Shown: positions 1 through 12,196, counted from the first letter of the stretch. The stretch: DNA of 64,000 nucleotides from Coniochaeta sp. PMI_546 (GCA_021432605.1 MU271159.1:310001-374000), one strand, 5' to 3'. The notes: generated from the letters alone by a model not told the origin. A program made the numbers and translations.

Positions 1-1863
1 CGGGAAAGACGAGCCATGCAGAATGCAGACTGTGTCGCCAGGTATGGTGTTCAGAGGACAGCGTCCGACCAGTCCGCTTTCAGTTTCGAAGAAGCGCCAC
101 CTCTTGCGGACCAGGGTCATGTCAAAGATGACCGCCGCGCTCTCAGGGCGCTCTTGGAAAGCTCCATTGAGAAAGCTGTCGCGCCATCCATGGCTTGGAC
201 CGCTGTAGCCTGGAAAGAAGGCTTCGATGAAGGACCTCTCCCACGTGTCGCTGTCGCTGTCGCTGTCGGAGCCCAGAGGCTCCAGCCCAAGAGCGACAAG
301 GTGTTGATCAATGTGCTCTGGATCCGCGCTCATGAGGAACTCCAGCAGGTGGAAAGCGAAGAAGACGTATGACTCGTCCATGACATCTGTGGGGTCCAGG
401 CGAACTGTGCGTAAAATCCTCTGCAACGGAGGCATGGCTGCCTCGTCTGCACGGGCCTTGTCGCGTGCCACGATGTCTTCGAAGTACTTTAGCATGGAGC
501 CGTCAAACCAGGTGTCTTCGTGCGGTGCTCTCTCGGTTCTAGTAACTGTCTCTAGCTTAAGGCCTGTAACTACGAGATTTGCGCCAGATACAAAGGCCAT
601 AGGGGTACCGGGATTGAAGACATCACGATCAGCCTCGGCGCCCTCGGGCATCGCACCGGCAATCGACTTGGACGACTCCTCGGGATAGTTTGGAGCCCAG
701 GAAGGGAAGCCGTCGGCATTGTCGTAGACTCCCTGGCCTGCGTAGAATAGAAAGAACAACGCTGGGAGCCTTACTTCGGTGGCACAGGCCGGGTACGTTG
801 CGAGCAGAGCCGAGACGTAGTCGCGATACACATCCGCAACGGACTTTGATTTGGAATAGTCCGGAGTAACGTGCATTCGAGACAAGCTCATCAGGCCGTA
901 AACGTGGTCCTTTCTGTCCGTTGCTCGGAGCCCACGGCCCATGAGCGACATCACCAGCCCATCACTTGCCGTCTGATCTCCGGATGCTATTCGGTCAGCT
1001 CTCAGCCGTCCGGCATGAATCTTCTGGAGGATCGTCCAATCCATAAAGGTCGAGCACAGCAGGTTCCAAATCGTCGTCCCCAGGAGAAAATCCGGACATG
1101 AAATTGCCTTTTCTCGAATACTCTCCTTCAAGAGCTGGAGGCATGTCCACGCCGTCTCAATCGTAGACCAATGGATTGCTGCGCTCTCGGTGCAGATGAC
1201 CAAGTTTCTCGCCAGGGCCGTCTCCTGGAAGATCCAGACCCGCGACCAATACTCAAGATCCAGAAATTTGTACGTGGCATGCCACCTCTCATTGTAGGGG
1301 TAGACATCAGGATCATCTCTTGCCCACGTGTCGTCACAGAGGGAGGCGTTCTTCTCGATCCAGTGCATGCTGAGAAGCTCATCCATCGATAGGTGCGAGG
1401 CCTCTTTGGCGATGAGCTCGTATGTATCGAGAGCCAGATTCGTCAGACTGTCGTCGACGCCTAGATACGACAACACAAGCTCCGCCGATTGATATATCTT
1501 GGCCATGAACTCTATTTGATGATTCCTCTCGTGGACGTCATCCTGATTGATGCAGATGGCGTCTGCCCAGAGCTCGAACGACGCTCTATCCCTCCCAGGA
1601 CAGTGGGCTTCCCAGTGTTTGGTGACATGCCGCAGCGCGTTTGCTAAGTTCACTGTGATCGCCAGAGGCTCCCCGTCCAGGGTGATGGTCTCCGTGAAAG
1701 CGGGATCACCACATACGTAGGAGAGGGCGGTAAATGGGGATGTTGTTTGCGACAAGGCTACGGTCCGCACTGTTGCGGTGATGTTGCCGTCTACATCTAT
1801 GCTAAACTTCAGCAGTCTGATTTCGGACTTCAGAGCATCTAAAGGCTTGTAGCTCGGGTGCAT
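1..1863 (-). CDS. HET-domain (heterokaryon incompatibility) protein, 3' end cut by window
   Basis: One open frame without stops runs from an ATG at 1863 to base 1, giving at least 621 codons with no intron needed. The N-terminus (MHPSYKPLDALKSEIRLL) is followed by the HET-domain signatures FELWADAICINQDD, FMAKIYQSAELVLSYLG and, further on, LEYWSRVWIFQETALARN. A later block (DRKDHVYGLMSL) is also typical of this family. The last visible residues (GDTVCILHGSSFP) match the usual C-terminal end of HET proteins, so perhaps only a few tens of residues are missing. HET proteins act in non-self recognition and can trigger programmed cell death after fusion of incompatible hyphae; many family members have no proven incompatibility role. 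No NACHT, ankyrin or WD repeats are visible in the part present. Confidence 0.9.
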   Translation of the reverse strand, partial: MHPSYKPLDALKSEIRLLKFSIDVDGNITATVRTVALSQTTSPFTALSYVCGDPAFTETITLDGEPLAITVNLANALRHVTKHWEAHCPGRDRASFELWADAICINQDDVHERNHQIEFMAKIYQSAELVLSYLGVDDSLTNLALDTYELIAKEASHLSMDELLSMHWIEKNASLCDDTWARDDPDVYPYNERWHATYKFLDLEYWSRVWIFQETALARNLVICTESAAIHWSTIETAWTCLQLLKESIREKAISCPDFLLGTTIWNLLCSTFMDWTILQKIHAGRLRADRIASGDQTASDGLVMSLMGRGLRATDRKDHVYGLMSLSRMHVTPDYSKSKSVADVYRDYVSALLATYPACATEVRLPALFFLFYAGQGVYDNADGFPSWAPNYPEESSKSIAGAMPEGAEADRDVFNPGTPMAFVSGANLVVTGLKLETVTRTERAPHEDTWFDGSMLKYFEDIVARDKARADEAAMPPLQRILRTVRLDPTDVMDESYVFFAFHLLEFLMSADPEHIDQHLVALGLEPLGSDSDSDSDTWERSFIEAFFPGYSGPSHGWRDSFLNGAFQERPESAAVIFDMTLVRKRWRFFETESGLVGRCPLNTIPGDTVCILHGSSFP

Positions 1864-3202
1864 GACAGCGCATATCCCGATTAAACTTTCGGTAATCAAA
1901 TCGATGTCGGCTTATAATGGTGGAGATACATGTGTGCACTGTGTATGGTATTCCTGGCAGTTCCGCTACGTACTGTGGTAGTTGCATTGATGGACAAACA
2001 CGTGCAAACCTGAAACGGCGCCAAAGTTGGACAACTGCGAGAGTGACTTGGTTACAGACAATGCCGTTTGGTTTCGGCGAGATGAAAACTGGATGCCGTG
2101 CTCTGGTCAGGACGAATGAGGCACCGTCAAAGGATATTTGTGGTTGTGTGGACTGTGTGGACATGAAGCTGAGAATCATTATCATTGGCAGTGGCCAACT
2201 TGAGCCAAGAGCGACATGTGGCAGTGCAAGAATTCCAAGAAATCCAGGGCCTTTTCTCCCTCAGACAGACTGAACACCAGAGTGAACGACGTCGCATTTA
2301 ATTTTGGGAAGATGGGCGCGTCTACCACAGTAAGGGGGCAAGAATGAAAATCACTGAACATCACCACTTGTACAGCAGGTTCCGTGGATCGCTATCTGTT
2401 TCGAATCAAGGCTCTGTACTCCACGTAACCGGACCTTATTCCGCTGATCTCCCTGTCAATGACATGTTCGTGTTGAGCAATTGTGGAGCGAATGATCGTA
2501 TTTCAGCGGACAATTCAATCAATGTCGGGAAGTCAGGAACACACAGTGAAGACAACCTGCAAGAAATCTCGAAATAAACGTTTGGCTGGTTGGCTACTGC
2601 ACAGTAATGACGGCGGGTCACTAGGACGGGAAGGAAGGAGGGACCGGGGGCGTCTCAGGGTGACAGCCCACTCACTCCTAATGTACCTTACACTTAAGTA
2701 CTGTGGAAGTATACTTCTGCCACTGTCACAGTGCCACTTCCCGTATTTTGTAGCGCCCCACTTATACATGAATACTTTGGCCCATCCAAGATCCAATCCA
2801 TGATCCATCCCAGCCCGCCAGGGGCACGGAGTTGTCGATTCAAAGATGCCAATGCCCGTCCTGTCGCCCTTTCCTTGAATTCTCCATTTCACAACCACTT
2901 GTCATTGCCCAATGCCAACTTAATTCCTACACTCGTTCACGGAATCTTTTTTGACGGACGTTTCGCATTGAATTGTCCTGTTCTTCTCTCTCCCTTTGCC
3001 AACTCACTCGTTTCTGTTGGCTGCCCTTTCTACTCATTCTTGTAATCCCTTTTCTTGCTTCGTATCCGCTCGCTCTGTCCGGATCCTTTGGTTCGACAGC
3101 TGAACTTTACTTGGACTTGACGTGCCTTTTCCATACCACGACAGTCGCTTTTTTGGAACCTCAGACGCGTCTTTTCGTGATCAGCAGCTTAAATCCAGCA
3201 AA
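1864..3202. other. Divergent intergenic region, no gene seen
   Basis: This lies between the HET gene (leftward) and the GH72 gene (rightward). Only short ORFs lacking family features are present. The last 250 bases before the GH72 start are pyrimidine-rich (TTCTCTCTCCCTTTG near 2980), as is usual for strongly expressed fungal promoters. Confidence 0.6.
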
Positions 3203-4766
3203 ATGAAGACCGTTGCACTCGTGTCCGCCCTGGCGGCCGTCAGTGGCCTTGTCAACGCTACGCCCACCAAGACTGAGCAGCAGAAGCCCAACAAGCGTGC
3301 CTCGCTCCCAACCGTCACAGCCTCCGGCAATGGTACGCTTCGACGCTCGACAATCTGCTCTGTCGTCTAGCTGACATGATCCCCTCCATAGCTTTCTTCG
3401 CCGGCAGCACCCGCTTCTACGTCCGCGGCATCGACTACCAGCCCGGTGGCTCCTCCGGCAACTCCGATCCCCTGGCCGATGAGACCACCTGCAAGCGCGA
3501 CATCGCCGAGTTCGTCAAGCTGGGCGTCAACACCATCCGCGTGTACATGACGGACAACTCCCTGAATCACGACACGTGCATGAACGCCCTGGCGGATGCC
3601 GGCATCTACGTCATCCTCGACGCCAACAACCCGCTCTACAGCATCAACCGGTACAACCCGGCTCCTTCGTACAACGACAAGTACCTCCAGAGCGTCTTCG
3701 CCACCGTCGATGAGTTCGCCAAGTACGACAACACGCTCGCCTTCTTCTCCGGCAACGAGGTCATCAACGAGTTCGCCAACAGCACCCTCTCGGCCCGCTA
3801 TGTCAAGGCTACCACCCGCGACATGCGCCAGTACATCAAGGACCGCAAGTATCGCGCGATTCCCGTCGGCTACTCGGCCGCCGACGTCTCGCAGAACCGC
3901 ATGCAGATGGCTCACTACATGAACTGCGGCACTGACGACGAGCGGTCCGACTTCTTCGCTTTCGTATGTGCCACCCGGGCGAAGATGACACCTCTGCGAA
4001 GACAACATGTGCTAACCGTGTCTAGAACGACTACTCGTGGTGCAACACCGACTTTGTGACTTCGGGCTGGGACCAGAAGGTCAAGAACTTCACCGGCTAT
4101 GGCCTCCCCATCTTCCTCTCGGAGTACGGCTGCACCACCATCGGCCGCGATTTCAACGAGGTCGGCGCTCTCATGTCGGACAAGATGACAGGCGTCTACT
4201 CGGGAGGTCTCTTGTACGAGTACTCTCTGGAGGCGAACGGCTTCGGCATCGTCAAGATCACGGACGGCAAGGCGGTCGAGCAGCCCGAGTTCGCCAAGTT
4301 CCAGTCAGCGCTCAAGAAGTACCCGGCGCCCACCGGCAACGGCGGTTTCGTGTCGACCACCACCTCGCAGCCGTGCCCTACTAAGGATGCTGATTGGCTC
4401 GTTGATACGACTCTGCTGCCGGCTCTCCCTGATGCTGCCCGCACTGTAAGCCTTCCCATTCGCAGCCCTTGCCAAATTCACTTGATCTCAAAACAGCCAA
4501 TCTAACTTGATTGATAGTTCTTCACCAACGGCGCCGGAAAGGGACCGGGCCTCACCGGAGATGGCTCCCAGAACGCCGGCACTGGTAATGGCGCCACTAG
4601 CTCTGGCGACGCCACCCCCGGCTCGGGCTCGTCGACCGCCACCGCCTCGCCCAGCAGCAGCAAGAACGCGGCCGGCGTCACCTTCTCTGGTCCCGTCGAC
4701 AAGGCTCCCTTCATCGTTACCGCCATTGCCTGCTTCTTTGCTTTGGCTGGTACCCTGCTCTTGTAA
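3203..4766 (+). CDS. gel: GH72 beta-1,3-glucanosyltransferase, GPI-anchored (Gel/Gas type without X8 module)
   Basis: Four exons are supported: 3203-3332, 3392-3963, 4026-4445 and 4518-4766, joined by GT-AG introns, giving 456 aa. Residues 1-20 form a signal peptide (MKTVALVSALAAVSGLVNA). The GH72 domain follows, with acid/base Glu166 in FFSGNEVINEF and nucleophile Glu267 in FLSEYGCT, close to the positions known for Aspergillus Gel1. A Ser/Thr/Gly-rich stretch precedes a hydrophobic tail (APFIVTAIACFFALAGTLLL), the pattern of a GPI-attachment signal. No Cys-rich X8/CBM43 module is present, so it belongs to the shorter subfamily. Enzymes of this type cut and re-ligate beta-1,3-glucan chains at the plasma membrane and wall during growth. 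The precise paralog cannot be decided without a tree. Confidence 0.95.
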
Positions 4767-5420
4767 AGGGGTTGATATTGTAAGAGGCGGTCGTAGGAGG
4801 AGTGCGGAAAGCCAGCCCCCCCCTTACGGTGTATAAAGTAATATCTTGGAAAAGTCATCGATATCTGGGGCGCTATACATGGGGTATAGCTTCGGGCGTT
4901 TCTAAATATATTCTATCGCGCTCTGTGGATGAATGGGGCAAGGTTAATTGGAACAGAAGGGATACCATTTCTTTAGCAGGAATTCAGAAATTTCAGTTTT
5001 TGTTCACGGAGCTTTGTGCCACGGTGCTGGCTGGCAGGAAGCCGTCGGGACTGGGGTATTATTTTGACCACAACTTAGAAGATTGAGATTGAGAGGTAAC
5101 ACGTGTTTCGTTTGTATTCATTGCTGGCGGATCGTCGACGTAACAGAACTGTAGAACCCTGATGATGACCGGTCAAATTAAGGTGAATGTCGTGATCGCG
5201 AGCTCTAAGGGCGGCCCCACACCGAAATCTCCATCTGCTTAGCAACTTAGGACTGCTGAAGAATTCTTACGCCTCGCTGGCAGTGCAATATACAGAAACA
5301 TAGAATCTACTTTTCCTCGATTGTTGCTAGAAAGGAAGAGAGATAAACTGCATTCATCCATTCATACCCAGTCTAAACACACCTCACCGCCAAGTCGAGA
5401 GCAACAGCAAACCGGCAATC
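4767..5420. other. Intergenic, no gene seen
   Basis: This holds the 3' region of the GH72 gene and the promoter of the methionine sulfoxide reductase gene. I see no ORF with coding character. Confidence 0.6.
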
Positions 5421-6255
5421 ATGGTTCGTCCAAAGATACTCATATGCATCCGGAAGGGGTTTCTGCTGACCGACCTACCCAGGTTCACGCCGACGCATCA
5501 AACTTTGCTTCGGACCTCAGCAAAGAAGAAGTCTACAAGCAAGTGCTAGAGCAAGCCGAGGGGCTGCTGACAGATCAGAGGAATTGGGTATGTCTGCTCC
5601 TTTTCCAGCTCCAGTCTTCACACGTGACAAGTTCCAGACTAACCTACCCTCGATAGGTTTGGTATGTCCTCTCATTGTCCTGGGTGATTGCCATGGCGAG
5701 ATTTTAGTCTTTGCCGTGGCCAGAAGGCGTATACGGGACAAATAAGTTCTAACTGCTCTCACAGCAACCTATCAAACACAGCCTCCCTCCTATGGCACGC
5801 CTACCACTCCCTGCCTTCGCCAAGTAACAAGGTGAACTGGGCCGGTACGTCTCATTCCCCTTCCCCTCCCCCAACCTTCTCCCTCAATACCACCGTACTG
5901 ACCGATCCAAAAAGGCTTCTACACCCTCGACCCCCTCTCCCCCACCAACCAGCTGATCCTCGGCCCCTTCCAGGGAAAAGTAGCCTGCCAGACCATCGCC
6001 TTCGGCCGGGGCGTGTGCGGCGCCGCCGCCGCCACCGGCGAGACCCAGCTGGTGCCGGACGTGGAGCTCTTCCCGGGCCACATCGCCTGCGACGGCGACA
6101 GCCGGAGCGAGGTGGTGGTCCCCATCGTGGCGGCGGGGGGAAAAGTGGTGGCCATCATCGACGTCGACTGTGCCGAGGTGAACGGGTTCGACGACACGGA
6201 TAAGGTTTGGCTGGAGAGGTTGGCGAGGCTGCTGGCGGAGGGGTGTGATTGGTAA
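5421..6255 (+). CDS. Free methionine-(R)-sulfoxide reductase (GAF-domain fRMsr)
   Basis: The best model has five exons: 5421-5423 (ATG only), 5483-5587, a 5-nt microexon 5657-5661, 5765-5844 and 5915-6255, giving 177 aa. The protein is a single GAF domain of the yeast YKL069W / E. coli fRMsr family, which reduces free Met-R-sulfoxide and so protects against oxidative damage. Blocks RNWVCNLSNTASLLWHAY, GPFQGKVAC, FGRGVCG and PGHIACDGDSRSEVVVPI are all present. The three redox cysteines (in KVAC, GVCG and HIAC) are spaced 10 and 24 residues apart, exactly as in the characterised enzymes. The microexon GTTTG is needed to encode Val-Cys and restore the frame. An alternative start at 5443 (MHPEGVSADRP) would avoid the ATG-only exon. 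Confidence 0.93.
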
Positions 6256-6465
6256 TGTAGGTGGGGATAGATGAGACAAATCCAAGGAAGAAGAAGGGCT
6301 ACATAGACAAATGTAAAGACGGAACTTCTAGGCTGACGATGTATTATGTATATGTGTATGTGGATGTACATATATATATAATATAAACATATACCTATCC
6401 AAAAAAATGCCTATTAAACCCCCCCTATAATGGCAACCATGTAAATCAACCCAAATACACAAAAA

Positions 6466-8393
6466 TCAAAGCCTCTGCCTCCCCCTAGTCTCGATAGGAA
6501 CCAGACACATCCCCCCAAAAGCCGCCAATATCAGCGCCCCACTCAGCCAGATAGGCCCCGTACTCCCGTCCCCCGGGAAAGTAGCCGCGATGATCGGCGC
6601 CGCCAAACCCGTGACCCTATTCAGGAAGCTGGCAACCCCGGTTCCCGCCCCTCGGACCGGGGCGGGGAAGATCTCGGGGGTGAAGGCGTAGAGGACGCCG
6701 TACATGATGTTCTGGGAGAAGGCCTCGACGCAGGAGAAGAAGAGGCGGGAGGAGGGGGAGTGGCCGAACTGGGCGAAGAGGAAGAGGAAGACGGCCGAGA
6801 CCAGGGTGGAGGTCGCTAGGGTGCCGCGGCGGCCGAGGAAGGGGGACTTGAGGTCCACTGTGTAGGCGGCTAGGAGGGAGCCCGGGACGCCGGCTAGGCT
6901 GGTTATGGCGTAGTTGCGGTAGGTGTCGGAGGATATCTCCGAGGCGAGGGCTGGGGAGGGGTCGGAGGGTGGGGAGGGGGCGGCGCCGTGGGAGAGGTAT
7001 TGGGGTAGGAAGGCGTTGAACAGCGGGTAGCCCATGCCTATGGTCGCCCAGCAGAACCAGATTATGGCGGTGGCGAGACCGAGCTTGCGGTTGCTGAACA
7101 GCGGCCGGAGGCGGTCGCCCGAGAAGGTGGCGAGCTTGGACTTGATGATGCCGGTGGTGGAGAGGCGGCGGGATGGTTGGGCGGGTAGGTCGTCGACCAC
7201 CGCGTCGAGGATGTCGGTCGTGAGCCAGGTCTTTGCATTGTTGCGGTAGGCTATGCCGTGCACGACGGCGACGGATTCGGCTTGCCGGCCGCGGGAGAGG
7301 AGGTATTTGGGCGACTCGAAGAGGTTGAAGATGAAGAAGCGGACGATGAACATGACGAAGGTGACGATGCCGATGGTGAAGACGAAGTACCGCCAGCCTT
7401 GCTCCGGGGGCCAGTGGGCGATGAAGAACCAGGCGAAGAGGGAGGATACCAGCTGGCCGATGGGCCACCAGACGGAGAGGAGGGTCAGGAGGGAGCTGGA
7501 CGCGTCGGGGAGGAATTCGAGGAAGAGGGCGCCGTCGACGGGCAGGTTGCCGCCGACGCCGAAACCCAGGGCGCCGTACAGCACGCAGACGCCGCCCCAG
7601 CTGGACGCGTATGAGGATGCGATGCCGAAGACGGCCGTGATGAGCAGTGTGACGTTGAATGCGATGCGCCGGCCCATGATGTCGGAGCCGATGCCCCAGA
7701 AGAAGCTGCCGAAGCAGAGACCGACGAACAGTGAGCTTGTTGTGTATCTCACCGTCTTTTCCGACACGCCGAACTCGGCAGAGAGAGACGGCAGTGTCAA
7801 TGAGACGCCCTGTGCAGAGTTAGCGGCTTTGAGCAAGGCTGTGTGCCAGAGCGAGAGGATAGCATACCTGTAACCATAGGCTTCGCGAGGAGGGTAGTCA
7901 GTCAGCATCGAGGTTAGACGTATTACAATCAAGGATGGGACTCACTTATCGGCGAACCAGCCGAACCCGCACAAGACAAACAGTTGCCAATTATATCTCC
8001 CCATGCCGATATCTTGGATGGCCTTATTTATCAGTTTCGATTTCACTGACGGGAGCCGTTAGTACACCACAGCCAAGCACGTCATGGTTCGGCGGATGCC
8101 ATCTCACATTCATAGTCCGTCCAAGTCCTCCCCTTGCCTCCTCTCCTGACCTCTCTCCGCAGGCCCTCGATGCTATACTCGGCGGCGCTCATCAACAGCA
8201 TGCCAGAGCCGTCATCCTGGCCTTTCGCGGCATCATCTTGGCCAGCGTCGGATGCCTCGTCGGGGACCTCTTCGTACTCGCAATGGCCGGACCTGGCGGA
8301 ATGGCTGTGGAGGTGTGCCTCGTCCAGGGGTATGAGGACGCCGGCATAGTCTTCTACGGACTCTGTCCGTCTGCCGGTCCATAGGCGTGGCAT
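6466..8393 (-). CDS. MFS transporter (SVOP / sugar-transporter-like), 12 TM
   Basis: Four exons on the minus strand: 8393-8108, 8045-7946, a 13-nt microexon 7880-7868, and 7809-6466, giving 580 aa. The first 95 residues are acidic, soluble and probably cytoplasmic. The membrane part opens with IQDIGMGRYNWQLFVLCGFG, then FADN-LWLQ-GVSLTLPSLSAEFG, where LWLQ comes from the microexon. MFS motif A appears as GIGSDIMGRR, and a long central loop separates the two six-helix halves. This family is common in fungi, located in membranes, and moves sugars, organic anions or other small solutes by proton symport; the substrate here is unknown. Reading straight through the microexon region would replace the conserved FADNLWLQGV by an unrelated segment, which argues for the spliced form. 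The start at 8393 is the first ATG of the frame; a later Met would shorten only the soluble N-terminus. Confidence 0.88.
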
Positions 8394-10300
8394 TTGAGAG
8401 AGAATAGGGAGCCAGTATATTGAACTTCAGTCTTTCCAAGTTGGCGCGCCGAACGGACCTTAAGCGTGCGGGTTCCACCGTAGCTGTAACGATGAGACCA
8501 GTCTCAAGTCCAGCTTGTCGTACTGATAGTCCTTCAGGGTCTGGAGTATGGAAATCTTGAACAATAAAACACCGGCCAATAACGTGTTTGGATGATGCCG
8601 GCTTGTGTTCCCAGTCGAGCGATGACGGTGTGAAACACACCAAGCGCCAAGTTTCCACTGGGCGACTATGTCTAGTGAGGAAGGCACTGAACCGGCCAGA
8701 TCGCAGCGTGTCTGTGAGAAACCAAGTGTAAAAAAAACTCCACCTCCTCACGGTTACTACATGTCGTTCACCTGGTGCGCAAGGTATAACGAGGAGACTC
8801 TGTCCAGGTACTAGACGTCTAGATCGGAGGCATGAAGTTGAAGAAAGGAGGTTGAAAGCTGTCTCCAATTTTTAGTGGGAAATGGTAGGCGTCGACGCCC
8901 TGTCGTCAAATGAGATGTTTCGCTCTGGACCAGCAGAGCCCCAAAAGTAAGTCTAAATGAGGTGCTTACTGTTCATTTTCCTTACCTTATTGCTTACTTA
9001 CTTACGTTACCGCGGCAAATGGCGAATAATGATATAACACGTTGTATCAAGCACGAAGGTTCCAGGTCTTTAGCGACCACCTCACGCATTGGACGGATGC
9101 AAGCGATGCAAGACACCTCAGTATCTGAGAAGGTCATGGGAATCTTTACCGCTGCATCTGGTTTGAAATGTCGCAGAGAGCGCCCCACCCCCACACTTTT
9201 GACACACCTGATCGAGTCTGGGTCGAGTCTGGGGAAGCTCTGCATTGCTTCCCCCGGTTGCGGAAAGGTTAACACCTATGAAGTTCCTCCGAGACCACCG
9301 TATTAGCAGCCTGGATTGGGGATTCAGTGTAACTGAAGCGTGGTGCTTTTCTTGGAAGTCTGATAAGATAGTCTGAACTCGGGGTTGCATGAGCGACAAC
9401 ATCGTTCACACCGGGATCGTCTACATCGACACACAGTGTCATGGTCTTCTTATAAGAGCTCGTTAGGTATTCCCTCCGTGCCTTAAGGGAGGCCTTGTCG
9501 CTACGATAGCTACTTCCGGCCATGGGCGCTATAATGCAATGATGCATGTTAGAAGGCTATCTTATCGATGAGCCTGCCTTTGACATTGATTGGCATTTGA
9601 TGGGTGTGTGCGCCGGCTCGGGCCACGACCTTCACTAGCACGAAGCGCGCAAGGCTGCCCTACGTAGTATGTCTAAATCCCCTGGCCATGCCCATTTACA
9701 AATAGTATAGACAAGGCGAACTATTCCCATGTAGACGACGAAGACGTCGAGGACGACGGAAGGTATATAGTACGACCTTCTTTCCGTCGGGATAATCGAG
9801 GGCTGGGTGCACTGTTGTTACATAGTACAGCTTCGGCACTGGAGCTGAACTTGGTTCTCCTCAACGCAGTGCGCTGTCAACTCTTGCAGAACTGCCGATC
9901 TCTTCAATAATCCGAACCAAACCCATGATGGCATCGATCCGTACTTGTTCACCAGCGGTGGCCGTAGACTTGTTGGTGTTTGAGCAGGGATGCTACCTTC
10001 CAAGTTGTCTTAGGTAAGGTAGGTAGTAGGTATATTACTGTGCAATACTGTGGAGTTCGTGCACATGGGCTCCCGTTTTGGAAAGCGCCGAGGTTCGTTC
10101 ACATGTGCAACTGGAGCAGCGTCATTGCCGGGTCGCTGTCGCATTTTAAAGCACCCCCAGATCCTCCACGTCTTACCCCGTCCTCCATGCTCCTCTTGGA
10201 CTGCCCTTTAAAAAGATCAATTGCTTCTCGAGACTTGCGCTTCTAATCACCGTCTACTTCTTGCCATTTAGAATCCTCGCCATCGTGCCCTCCGCTCACA
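8394..10300. other. Intergenic, 1.9 kb without recognisable gene
   Basis: Several short ORFs exist on both strands but none shows family motifs or plausible splicing. There are small runs of CTTACTTACTTACG (about 8990) and TAGGTAAGGTAGGTAGTAGGT-like sequence (about 10010), common in fungal spacers. No tRNA fold was found. Confidence 0.55.
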
Positions 10301-10841
10301 ATGTCTCTCAAGAACGGTAAAGACACTCCGCGCAGCTCCTGCGCGCCCAGGGCTGACCTTGACTAACACCTGTCTCGCTCGTCCAGACAAGTTCCCCTCC
10401 TCGGCGGCTTTTGACGCCATCAACGAGGCGCTCTCTGCAAGCGAAGCCGACAAGAAGGACGCCATCAAGCAAGGAAACGCCGTCTTCGCATTCACGCTGA
10501 AGAACGCTGCCGGCGAGACCGAGAGCTGGCACATCGACTTAAAGAACACGGGCACTGTTGGCAAGGGTCTCGGCGAGAAGCCAACCGGTAAACATACCCA
10601 TATAACCAGTTCCAGCTGAGTCGGAGACTGCTTCCGAACGAGGTTTGGTCAAAAATGCTGACTTGTGATGATCGTAGTTACCCTCTCGCTCTCGGATGCC
10701 GACTTTGCCAACCTCGTCTCAGGCAAGGGCAACGCCCAACGTCTATTCATGTCTGGAAAGCTGAAGATCAAGGGCGACATCATGAAGGCGACCAAGCTGG
10801 ATCCGATTCTCAAGAAGGCTCAGACCAAGGCCAAGCTCTAA
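10301..10841 (+). CDS. SCP2 sterol-carrier / lipid-transfer protein, peroxisomal
   Basis: Three exons, 10301-10316, 10387-10587 and 10678-10841, encode 126 aa consisting almost entirely of one SCP2 domain. The features seen are SSAAFDAINEALSASEADK, FTLKNAAGETESWHIDLKN, VTLSLSDADFANLVSGKGN and a C-terminal FMSGKLKIKGDIMKATKLDPIL region. The C-terminus is Ala-Lys-Leu, a peroxisomal targeting signal type 1. SCP2 proteins bind fatty acyl-CoAs and sterols in a hydrophobic tunnel and assist peroxisomal beta-oxidation; stand-alone fungal forms resemble yeast Pox18. The length fits the family. Confidence 0.93.
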
Positions 10842-12196
10842 ATCACGAGATGGAAGTGGCGGGCGTTTGGGGGAAGGTGTGGTGTGTTTGATAATGACTT
10901 GTTTTGTATATATATATATCGGGACTCGGGAGCATATATCTGCGCTCTCCAAAATGCAGATGTCGAGATACCATGATGCAGGACCTATCAACCTACAAGG
11001 AGGTTTCCAATACTCGTGAATTGGATCTGAAAGTGGAAATACTTCCCAACATTGCAGACATTTCAATGCTCCGGCGACTGTACAGCAGCGATGTGCGGAA
11101 AGTACCTTCCTGCAGTCACGTTCATCAAATACAATGGAAGGTGTATCTGCATTCCCAACGAATACCTACCCCCTACCTCTAGGAAAGGTGAGATAACCTA
11201 TAATCAACCTTTACTATGTACAAGTGCCTCAGAACAGGTAAAGGTGGTTAAGTAAAGTAGGTGCCAGAGAATGCGCGTGTCCCTTCTGTTAGCCGCAAAC
11301 GTCCAGCTTGAAACAACAATCCTGCTGGTGCTCGAGGGCTCAAAGAGCTTCAAGCCAAGTGAGTCTCCGATCTGGTGGTCTCTGATGATTGGATGATGAT
11401 GATCAGCCACGGTGGCCCACACAAGCAAGCATGGACCACTTAACAGCCAGTGAATGGATCAAGGATGCAGAGCGAGACTGTCCTTCAGTCAGTTCCGCGC
11501 TCTGGAAAAAATTTGGCCAGAGAGAAGCAAGCATTGCCAAGCAATCACCACGGTACGGTATTCATAGCGACTGACTGGGCAGGAGAGCGTTGTCGCCCAA
11601 ATCAGAGAGAAGCTCCAACACTTCCATCGTCGTCGAACCTCTTGTCGAACCTCTTGAATCACTCCCTTTCCCCTTTGACCTCGACAAAAGGGACAATGCT
11701 CGTTGGATGCATGTCATTTCAACACAAATAATTACCTGCATCACTGAGTCGATTCTCGACCATTTCTACCCCATTCCTCGCGTGGTTTTGTTGCATCTCG
11801 ACTGGCCTTGCAGATTCCCGTGGCTCGATCGAGGCCATCGAAATTTGTGCACAGTCCATCTGGCGCGCCTCTTGAATCGCTCCCTGCAGTCCTGACTCCT
11901 GCCTGCACAGACTACACACACACCAACAACCGCCAAACTTGAATCTCCATCTCGTGCCATTCGAACCCAAAAAAAAAACCATCACAAACAATTCATTCCA
12001 CCTTCCATCTTCGTCGAATAAACGCGGCCTTCACCCCTTGCCGGGTCACGTAAATCGATGAACGCGACAACAACCGCCCGCACGAGTCTTTCCTTGTGAT
12101 TTCATTTTAATATCACATTTTAATCCCGACCGGGCTGCTCCTTCTTTTCCCTTCACTCTGGCGCGTTACAGTCAGCCGTGACAAGCGCATTTCGTC
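10842..12196. other. Intergenic and long 5' region of the nucleoporin gene
   Basis: No coding region is supported. A 9-base A run lies near 11969 and the sequence TTTTAATATCACATTTTAATCC near 12105; the final 250 bases look like an untranslated leader. Confidence 0.5.

Noticed and set aside
3367-4008. 213-codon minus-strand ORF opposite the GH72 gene
   Set aside because: Val/Gly/Asp-rich antisense shadow crossing the GH72 exon.
8233-8868. 211-codon minus-strand ORF upstream of the first MFS gene
   Set aside because: It overlaps the MFS first exon in another frame and has no recognisable features.
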